From an uncultured bacterium (GTDB lineage: Bacteria; Actinomycetota; Coriobacteriia; Coriobacteriales; Coriobacteriaceae): a DNA stretch of 12,326 nt. Positions 1 to 5,448 of this stretch are shown here, one piece after another (the stretch's first letter is position 1; each line of letters begins with the position of its first letter). The notes under the pieces were generated by a model. It did not search any database, was not told the DNA's origin, and saw only the letters and a list, made by a program, of their open reading frames with translations. Where the stretch lies: the NCBI GenBank assembly GCA_905214435.1, contig CAJMMA010000055.1, positions 1 to 12,326 on the forward strand, read 5' to 3'. Made by a program: the position numbers and the translations under genes.

Positions 1-1
1 T

Positions 2-247
2 AGCTGCGGAAACGCGGGGCCCGTTCAGGCTGTTGCGTTGAGATTGAAAATCAACCGTTTTATCTGCACCGTGCAGGGCAAGGGCTGTTTTGTCGCCGAG
101 GGCAACCAAGAACTCTTGCGCGAAAACCAGCTCTGCCATATCGAAGAGCTGCTTGCGAAAGCGGCGAACCAAGCCGAAGCCCTGGGCGTCACGCGCGACA
201 AGCTGCACGAGATGCTCGACCTTGTAGCCCCCGAAACCATGCAGTAG
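2..247 (+). CDS. GntR-family (YtrA-type) transcriptional regulator, C-terminal part
   Basis: The 3' end of a gene cut by the left edge; it ends with TAG at 245-247. The visible 81 residues contain TVQGKGCFV, the wing-end motif of the GntR winged helix (family knowledge), then about 50 mostly helical, charged residues. That short tail instead of a large effector domain is typical of the YtrA subfamily, whose members repress adjacent ABC transporter operons. The ATPase gene starts 23 bases downstream, which fits. The only in-frame start codon visible (TTG at 38) lies inside the DNA-binding domain, so the true start must be outside the window. The first 18 or so codons look unlike the family although the spacing of N, V, L and FI is right; a local out-of-phase stretch is possible. 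Likely a DNA-binding autorepressor answering to envelope or peptide stress; the ligand is unknown. Confidence 0.72.
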   Translation, partial: SCGNAGPVQAVALRLKINRFICTVQGKGCFVAEGNQELLRENQLCHIEELLAKAANQAEALGVTRDKLHEMLDLVAPETMQ

Positions 248-270
248 CCATCTGCAAGAAAGGCTATACC

Positions 271-1152
271 ATGCAAAACCTTTTAGAACTCAAAGGCATC
301 TCACGCCGCGTGAGCGACCGTTTTTCGTTGCGAGACGTCACACTCGCCGTGGAGCCCGGCCAGATCGTCGGCTTTGTGGGCGCAAACGGCGCCGGCAAGA
401 CAACGACCATTCTCGCCGCGCTCGGGCTTATAAAGCTCGATGCCGGCGAGGTACATCTGCTTGGACAGCGCTGCGATGCCAACGCACCCGACGAGACGCA
501 GCGCCACCTGCGCTCCCGCGTCGGCCTTGTCCTGGACACGTGCCCCTTCCCCTCCACGCTCAAGGTGGGCCAGATCGAGACGCTCGTAGGCCCAGCGTAC
601 CCCACATGGAGTCGCGAAACGTTCGCCGGATTCATCGACCGATTTGGCCTCGATCCCAAGACGAAGGTCAAGGACCTCTCCCGCGGTATGGGCATGAAGC
701 TGCAGCTCGCCTGCGCGCTCAGCCACCATGCCAAGCTGCTCGTTTTGGACGAAGCCACCGCGGGCCTCGATCCCATGGCACGCGAAGAGCTGCTTGACGA
801 GCTGCTCGCCTTTGTTTCCGACGGCCAGCGCAGCGTGCTGCTCTCGAGCCATATTACGTCCGACCTCGATCGCGCCGCCGACCGCGTCATCTGCATCGAT
901 AACGGCTCGATTGTATTTGACCTGCCGCGGGAGGACATTACCGACCGCGCCGGCATCGCCCATTGCACGCAGGCGCAGGCGTCCGAGCTCATGGCTTGCG
1001 TCGAAGGCGCCCATGCCGCTCGCCACGCCTATAGCGTGGACGTGCTCGTGCCCAACCGTCGCGAGGCGCTCGAGGCCTTCCCCGAGATTCCCTGCGACCG
1101 GGCAACCATTGATGATTACCTGCGCCTCATGCTGAAAGGGGCTTCGAAATGA
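271..1152 (+). CDS. ABC transporter ATP-binding protein (YtrB-like)
   Basis: Cytoplasmic ATPase subunit, 293 residues, of an exporter-type ABC complex with the next gene. Visible motifs: Walker A GANGAGKT (37-44), signature-like LSRGMGMKLQ (136-145), Walker B LLVLDEAT (156-163), D-loop GLDP (165-168), H-loop histidine H194 in LLSSH. The signature departs from LSGGQ and the usual Q-loop glutamine position holds D89 in RVGLVLD; both changes are common in the YtrB/YhcG type of ATPases partnering ABC-2 permeases, so I take the protein as active. The start ATG follows an AGAAAGG Shine-Dalgarno by about eight bases. It sits 23 bases after the regulator gene and its stop overlaps the permease start (ATGA), indicating one operon with coupled translation. 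The substrate cannot be told from the sequence; related systems handle cell-wall-active peptides or lipids. Confidence 0.93.
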   Translation: MQNLLELKGISRRVSDRFSLRDVTLAVEPGQIVGFVGANGAGKTTTILAALGLIKLDAGEVHLLGQRCDANAPDETQRHLRSRVGLVLDTCPFPSTLKVGQIETLVGPAYPTWSRETFAGFIDRFGLDPKTKVKDLSRGMGMKLQLACALSHHAKLLVLDEATAGLDPMAREELLDELLAFVSDGQRSVLLSSHITSDLDRAADRVICIDNGSIVFDLPREDITDRAGIAHCTQAQASELMACVEGAHAARHAYSVDVLVPNRREALEAFPEIPCDRATIDDYLRLMLKGASK

Positions 1153-1847
1153 AACGCGCCTTTATGTCCGAGCTCGCCATCGTTCGCTCGCTTGTCCCAA
1201 GCATCGCGGGCGTCGGCCTGTTCATCTTCGTCGTGTTGACCCTCGCCAACGCATCGGATGGCGATTCCGGCATGAGCGCCGGCGCCTGCGCGGTCAGTGC
1301 CATGTCGCCCATCATGGTTATGAGCTCGCTGGCCGGCTTCGACAATCAAAACGGATGGGAACGTTATCGGGCAACGCTGCCCCTCTCGCGCAAAGACATC
1401 ATCTGTGCACGCTACCTGAGCATCATTGTCTTCTCGGCTGTCATGGCGTGCGCCGCCGCGCTTCTGCGCATCGTCTCTATCCCGCTCTTCAACAGCGCGG
1501 GTATCCCCTCGACGAGACAGATCGTCTTTGAGACCACAATAGCCTCCGCCGCATCGATGCTTATCTCCCTCATGATGGTGTTTTTGGCACAGCCGCTGTT
1601 CTTTCGATTTGGACACATGGAGGCGCTGCGCCTATCCGTTGCCCTGTTTGCCCTGCTCGGGTGCCTTGCCATGGCCACGCTGAGCTCCTCCAACCCCATC
1701 AGCAACGGGCTCATGTCGATTGCCGGGGCGAACCCCGATTCTGCCGTCCTCGGCTGCCTGTGCGCAGGAATTGCCGTACTGGCCCTCGTGCTCTTTGCAC
1801 TGAGTTGCGCCATCAGTACCAAGGTCTATCGAGCACGCGACCTGTAG
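1149..1847 (+). CDS. ABC-2-type transporter permease
   Basis: Integral membrane partner of the preceding ATPase, 232 residues with about six hydrophobic segments (roughly 17-34, 44-61, 89-108, 132-152, 161-178, 198-223). Between segments two and three, residues 67-90 read NQNGWERYRATLPLSRKDII and on, matching the conserved cytoplasmic stretch of the ABC2_membrane_5 type (an E/N-rich turn, then LPxSRKxIVxxRY), thought to contact the ATPase. The start codon overlaps the ATPase stop by four bases. Together with the YtrA-type regulator this forms the minimal regulator-ATPase-permease cassette. Function: export or sensing of an unidentified, probably envelope-active compound. No accessory or second permease follows; the next gene starts 68 bases later with its own ribosome site. 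Confidence 0.88.
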   Translation: MKRAFMSELAIVRSLVPSIAGVGLFIFVVLTLANASDGDSGMSAGACAVSAMSPIMVMSSLAGFDNQNGWERYRATLPLSRKDIICARYLSIIVFSAVMACAAALLRIVSIPLFNSAGIPSTRQIVFETTIASAASMLISLMMVFLAQPLFFRFGHMEALRLSVALFALLGCLAMATLSSSNPISNGLMSIAGANPDSAVLGCLCAGIAVLALVLFALSCAISTKVYRARDL

Positions 1848-1870
1848 GCAAGCGCGGTATCATCGGGCAT

Positions 1871-1888
1871 GCGCCGCAGATCTGGCGC
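1871..1888. other. Small inverted repeat after the ABC operon
   Basis: GCGCC (1871-1875) and GGCGC (1884-1888) flank an eight-base loop that contains part of the palindrome CAGATCTG. A short T-run with interruptions follows (TCTTTTA). Too weak to call a terminator with confidence; it could equally be an upstream element of the EamA gene. Confidence 0.25.
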
Positions 1889-1915
1889 GGTCTTTTATGA
1901 GGAGGCGCTCAACCC

Positions 1916-2791
1916 GTGTCGTGGGTTACAGCAGCATTTGCATCAGCTTTCTTTGCCGGCATCACATCCATTTTGGCCAAATGCGGCATCAGGCACACCG
2001 ACTCCGACGTTGCAACCGCCATCCGTACTTGCGTGGTGCTCGTATTTGCCTGGGCAATGGCGGGCATTTCTGGATCCATCGGAGCAATCGGCGCCATTCC
2101 CGCCAAAGCCTGGCTATTCCTCACCCTCTCGGGACTCGCCACCGGCGCCTCGTGGATCTGTTACTTTAAGGCGCTCAGCATCGGAGACGTCAACAAGGTT
2201 GTACCCGTCGACAAGATGAGCACCGTGCTCGCCGTGCTGATCGCCATAGTGCTTTTTGGTGAGACAGGCAACCTGGCGGTCAAGCTCGTGGGAACCGCAG
2301 TTATCACGCTCGGCACGTTTTTGATGATCGAGAAAAAGCAGTCCGTCGGCGCAGAGCAAAAGCAAGACCGAGCCTGGCTCGCTTACGCCCTCGGCGCCGC
2401 CGTGTTCGCGGCACTCACCTCCGTCCTCGCCAAGATCGGCATCGAAGGTGTCGAGTCAAACCTGGCCACGGCAATCCGCACCTGTGTGGTACTTGTTATG
2501 GCATGGGCAATCGTGGCTGCCAAGGGAAAGCTGGAGCAGGTCGCGCGCATTGACCCGCGCGAACTCGCATTTCTTGCGGCATCGGGCATTGCGACCGGCG
2601 CGTCGTGGCTGCTGTACTACTACGCCATCGCTGCAGGCCAGGTGAGCGTCGTCGTGCAAATCGACAAACTATCGATTGTCGTATCGGTGCTGTTCGCACG
2701 ACTGGCCTTCAACGAAAAGCTGTCGCATCGAAGCGCCATCGGCCTTTTCCTCATCGTGCTGGGCACCGCCGCGCTCGCGATTTGGAAGTAG
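1916..2791 (+). CDS. EamA/DMT-superfamily transporter with two near-repeat halves
   Basis: Inner-membrane transporter of 291 residues with about ten hydrophobic segments, belonging to the drug/metabolite transporter superfamily. The start is GTG at 1916, ten bases after a strong TGAGGAGG site (1898-1905). The two halves are colinear at an exact offset of 151 residues: FFAGITSILAKCGI (12-25) matches VFAALTSVLAKIGI (163-176), ATAIRTCVVLV occurs in both, and GLATGASW (73-80) matches GIATGASW (224-231), each followed by a VDKxS/IDKLS stretch. A hydrophilic linker lies at about 140-152. Each half looks like the roughly 140-residue single-EamA proteins (COG2510 type, from memory), so this appears to be a fused duplication. 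Substrate unknown. It may be transcribed from the ABC operon or independently; the neighbour on the other side converges on it. Confidence 0.9.
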   Translation: MSWVTAAFASAFFAGITSILAKCGIRHTDSDVATAIRTCVVLVFAWAMAGISGSIGAIGAIPAKAWLFLTLSGLATGASWICYFKALSIGDVNKVVPVDKMSTVLAVLIAIVLFGETGNLAVKLVGTAVITLGTFLMIEKKQSVGAEQKQDRAWLAYALGAAVFAALTSVLAKIGIEGVESNLATAIRTCVVLVMAWAIVAAKGKLEQVARIDPRELAFLAASGIATGASWLLYYYAIAAGQVSVVVQIDKLSIVVSVLFARLAFNEKLSHRSAIGLFLIVLGTAALAIWK

Positions 2792-2885
2792 CGTCGGTGC
2801 CAGGCGAGATTCAGTCCACCCGCAAATCCGTGACACAGCGCCCACACCGGGCTTGAGATGTTTGTATTGCCCGCGCGCTACCGTG

Positions 2886-4190
2886 CTACTTGCGCAGCGG
2901 CTTGGGCAGCGGAATGCCCGCCGCGATGACGGCGGCGATGATCATGCAAACGATACCCTTGAGCGGGAAGCACATGAGCAGCAGGCCCACGACCATGACG
3001 GGCTGACGCATGACCGCGCCCATCGTCGAGGCCGTGCAGACGGCGACGCAAAAGACCGGATCGGCGCCGGTGAGGATGGCAAGGCCATAGCCCAGGCTCA
3101 CACCCGAGAAGATAACCGGGAAGAAGTGGCCGCCGCGCCAACCAAGGTTGATGAGGGCGGGCGTCAGCATAGCCTTAACAAGACCAGTCGCGATAAGCAC
3201 GCCGGCGGGAATGGTCAGATAGGTCTCCATGAGCACGTCGGCTTGGGTCTCGCCGGCAAACATGGTGTAGGGCAGGACCGTGCCACAGATGGCGAGCGCC
3301 AGACCGGCTAGCATGGCCTTGACGACAGGGCGCTCCCCTATGGCATGGGACAGTGCCTCGCTTGCATGCTCAGAGACAAAGTACAGCCAGCCGCAGGCCG
3401 TACCAATGAGTGCCAGGGGAATGAGCCAGGCAAGCTCAAGGTTGCCCACCTGGGCAGCCTCGAACCTCGGCATACCCATACCGCCGCCCATGAGCTGGCC
3501 GAGCAGCAGATAGGTACCCAGGCCGCCGGCAATTGCGATGCCGTAGACCACGGTCTTTTGCGCCTTGGGGAGCTTGATGGTGATCTCGTCGGACTCAGAG
3601 TCCTCGTCGTCGTTGGCGCCCTGGCCGTCGGCGCTACCGGCGAGCGGCGCCACAAAGCCAAAGACGGGCGCGGTGAAGAGCGCCGTCAGGGCAGCCTGGG
3701 TGCCCAGAAGCGTGAGCTGCCTAAACTCGGCGCCAAAGTGACGCATGCGGTCGCCGACCCAGCTGCACAGACCCGCGATAACGCCGGTCAGGCCGGCCTC
3801 CGGTCCAATACTTCCGCCAAACAGCAGCGGCAGCAATGCCGCGAGCGAAAGCTTGCCCAGATTGTCATACGGGTAGCGTCCGTCTTGTTTGACCTTGGCC
3901 ATCACCTGGTTGAGGTCGTCGGTCTTGGTGCCCGTAAGCTTTTCGTACAGACCGATCAGCAGGCCGCCCAGCAGGCAGACGAAAAACGGGTACGGCAAAA
4001 AACCGAACGGACCGCTCGCGAGCTCGGGCGAAGCGACGCCCAGCATATGAGGGATCTCGGTCCATAGATAGTCGATACCGTGCTCCATCGCAAAGAAAAA
4101 CAGCCAGACCGCGGCGCCCGCAAACGCACCGGTCACGACCACGCTCACTAAAAACAGCGCACGGTTTTTGGGTTTTGCAAGGTTATCCAT
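2886..4190 (-). CDS. CLC-family ion channel/transporter, YfeO-like
   Basis: Integral membrane protein of 434 residues related to CLC chloride channels and exchangers. Key stretches: GSIGPEAG (126-133) at the place of the CLC GxEGP anion motif; TAPVFGF (173-179), like the APLAG loop of CLC; and GWRGGHFFP (350-358), the GxFxP motif in the second half. These resemble Escherichia coli YfeO, which has GPE and FRGGRIFP at the same places (from memory). The gating glutamate of classical CLC exchangers (GREGP) is isoleucine here, with a glutamate displaced to follow the proline. A highly acidic cytosolic insert (DGQGANDDEDSESDE, 188-202) divides the halves. The start has a GGGAGG site six or so bases upstream. 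Ion selectivity cannot be assigned; chloride, fluoride or another anion are possible. Convergent with the EamA gene and 125 bases from the LOG gene upstream. Confidence 0.85.
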   Translation of the reverse strand: MDNLAKPKNRALFLVSVVVTGAFAGAAVWLFFFAMEHGIDYLWTEIPHMLGVASPELASGPFGFLPYPFFVCLLGGLLIGLYEKLTGTKTDDLNQVMAKVKQDGRYPYDNLGKLSLAALLPLLFGGSIGPEAGLTGVIAGLCSWVGDRMRHFGAEFRQLTLLGTQAALTALFTAPVFGFVAPLAGSADGQGANDDEDSESDEITIKLPKAQKTVVYGIAIAGGLGTYLLLGQLMGGGMGMPRFEAAQVGNLELAWLIPLALIGTACGWLYFVSEHASEALSHAIGERPVVKAMLAGLALAICGTVLPYTMFAGETQADVLMETYLTIPAGVLIATGLVKAMLTPALINLGWRGGHFFPVIFSGVSLGYGLAILTGADPVFCVAVCTASTMGAVMRQPVMVVGLLLMCFPLKGIVCMIIAAVIAAGIPLPKPLRK

Positions 4191-4229
4191 CGGGACCTCC
4201 CGTGGTCAAAATCGACAAAGATACGTTTT

Positions 4230-4235
4230 ATTGTA
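4230..4235 (-). promoter_or_regulatory. Possible -10 element for the CLC-like gene
   Basis: On the minus strand these bases read TACAAT, five of six matches to the sigma-70 consensus, about 40 bases before the start codon at 4190. No good -35 hexamer is visible at 16-18 bases spacing, so this is tentative. The rest of the 125-base gap (4191-4315) shows nothing else I can support. Confidence 0.3.
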
Positions 4236-4315
4236 GAGCGAGCGTTGCCTGAACGAGCCAACCGTCTGCGCCGCAAACGGCACCATTGGGAGTCATAGTG
4301 GGGCAGGCTCAAGAC

Positions 4316-4849
4316 TTATCCGGTAATAATCGAGGCAATCTCGCGCAAATCGTCGGCAAAGTAGATGCCGTGCTGGCGCTGCGGGCTCGATAAGCCCTTA
4401 TCAATCATGTGTCCGAGCAGCGCCTTGAGGTCGTTGTAGTAACCGTCCAGGTTATACAGGATGCACGGCGCACTCAGATGCCCCAGCGACACGGCCGACA
4501 TGACCTCGGCAATCTCCTCGAGCGTACCCGTCCCACCGGGAAAGGCGATGAACGCGTCACCGAGCTCAATCATCTTGGCCTTGCGCTCGGCCATGTCGCT
4601 CGTCACGATGAGGTCGTCGATGCCATCGTGCTGAAACTCGGCCTCGATAAAAAAGCTCGGCTCCACGCCCGTCACGTGTCCACCGGCATCGAGTACGCTA
4701 TCGGCGAGCGCACCCATCAGGCCCGATTTGGACCCGCCGTATACCAGCGCGTGCCCGTTGGAGCCAATCCACGTGCCGAGCTCTCGCACTGCAGGCAGAA
4801 ACGCCGGGTCGTTGCCGACGCTCGCGCCCAGGTATACCGTGATATTCAT
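4316..4849 (-). CDS. LOG-family protein (TIGR00730-type Rossmann fold), putative nucleoside 5'-monophosphate phosphoribohydrolase
   Basis: Cytoplasmic Rossmann-fold protein of 177 residues, the usual length for the family. It carries the two hallmarks of LOG (lonely guy) proteins: YGGSKSGLMG (37-46), the phosphate-binding glycine-rich stretch, and PGGTGTLEE (104-112) with the catalytic glutamate, plus MAERKAKM (86-93) supplying the conserved arginine. Characterised members cleave N6-modified or plain AMP to the free base and ribose 5-phosphate; in plants and some actinobacteria this activates cytokinins, while the role in gut bacteria is open and may be nucleotide salvage. The start ATG follows GAGGGGGA by about seven bases. 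It begins 36 bases after the stop of the potassium channel gene on the same strand, suggesting co-transcription. Confidence 0.9.
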   Translation of the reverse strand: MNITVYLGASVGNDPAFLPAVRELGTWIGSNGHALVYGGSKSGLMGALADSVLDAGGHVTGVEPSFFIEAEFQHDGIDDLIVTSDMAERKAKMIELGDAFIAFPGGTGTLEEIAEVMSAVSLGHLSAPCILYNLDGYYNDLKALLGHMIDKGLSSPQRQHGIYFADDLREIASIITG

Positions 4850-4885
4850 ATTCAGTCCCCCTCGTCGTGACGCGCGTCGCCCGTT

Positions 4886-5311
4886 CTAGCGTTGGCGTCG
4901 GCGATATTCGCGCACACGGCGCGATAGGTCGGCAAGCTCGTCACGATCGAGCTCTTCCAAATGCTCAAGATCGTCCATAAAGCGCGCCATGGTATCCTTT
5001 TGGCGCATCTTGATGAGCGTATTGCAGTAGTTCACCGCCACGCCCGTGAGCATGGCGATGTAGAAGATGCTGATGACGCTCAAAACGACAGTGATAGCGC
5101 GGGCAACCGGCGTTTCGGCCGGGATATCGCCAAAGCCGATGGTCGATACGGTCTCAAAGCTAAACCAGAGGCCGTCGCCAAACGTAAGGGTCGTGGGCTC
5201 GGACAGCCAGACGGCCGTCGAGCACAGCAGATAGAAGACGAGAAACAGGCCCGTGATGCGTGCAAAGCCAGCCTGGCGCAACACGTCGGCAAGCGTCCTC
5301 AACTTGTTCAT
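4886..5311 (-). CDS. Two-transmembrane potassium channel family protein
   Basis: Small membrane protein of 141 residues with the layout helix-pore-helix: a first membrane segment at about 18-36, a pore loop ending in TIGFGD (57-62), and a second segment at about 70-95. TIGFGD is the potassium selectivity filter (usual form TVGYGD), so potassium conduction is the expected role, as a tetramer in the cytoplasmic membrane. The C-terminal tail (about 103-141) is a charged, probably helical stretch (DDLEHLEELDRDELADLSRR) and contains no RCK/TrkA-N domain, so no nucleotide or calcium gate is seen. The start follows AAAAGGGG by five bases. Probably leads a two-gene transcript with the LOG gene. KcsA-like in size, but without obvious similarity beyond the pore. 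Confidence 0.88.
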   Translation of the reverse strand: MNKLRTLADVLRQAGFARITGLFLVFYLLCSTAVWLSEPTTLTFGDGLWFSFETVSTIGFGDIPAETPVARAITVVLSVISIFYIAMLTGVAVNYCNTLIKMRQKDTMARFMDDLEHLEELDRDELADLSRRVREYRRRQR

Positions 5312-5358
5312 CGCGACCCCTTTTCCAGACGCCCAATCACATTCGCTCGTTATTGTCC

Positions 5359-5399
5359 CACACCCGGCAGAAAGGGACTGTCCCCAACTGCCGGGAGTG
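5359..5399. repeat. Nested inverted repeat between divergent channel and sensor-kinase genes
   Basis: CCCGGCAG (5363-5370) pairs perfectly with CTGCCGGG (5388-5395); after one A:A mismatch the pairing resumes as CAC (5359-5361) with GTG (5397-5399). Inside the 17-base loop a second dyad, GGGAC-T-GTCCC (5374-5384), forms its own small stem. Neither side is followed by a T-run, so it is not a standard terminator. It could be a dispersed REP-like element, an operator in this divergent region, or a leader structure for the kinase mRNA. Confidence 0.6.
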
Positions 5400-5448
5400 A
5401 CCGTTTAGCGGTGCGGCGGCTGAATGGGCAGGCTGAGCTGGTATCCTT

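Noticed and set aside
264..1026. Two minus-strand frames opposite the ABC ATPase gene
   Set aside because: Shadows of a gene with intact Walker motifs; products are serine/arginine-rich without family resemblance.
1869..2219. Plus-strand frames overlapping the start of the EamA gene
   Set aside because: Proline- and arginine-rich products in the wrong phase; the GTG-started frame has a strong ribosome site and a full transporter fold.
2792..2885. Terminator between the convergent EamA and CLC-like genes
   Set aside because: Only 4-5 base arms (for example CGGGC and GCCCG with a 16-base loop) and no T-run on either strand; nothing persuasive.
3345..4067. A 240-codon plus-strand frame opposite the CLC-like gene
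   Set aside because: Antisense shadow with no recognisable domain; the minus strand carries the clear membrane protein.
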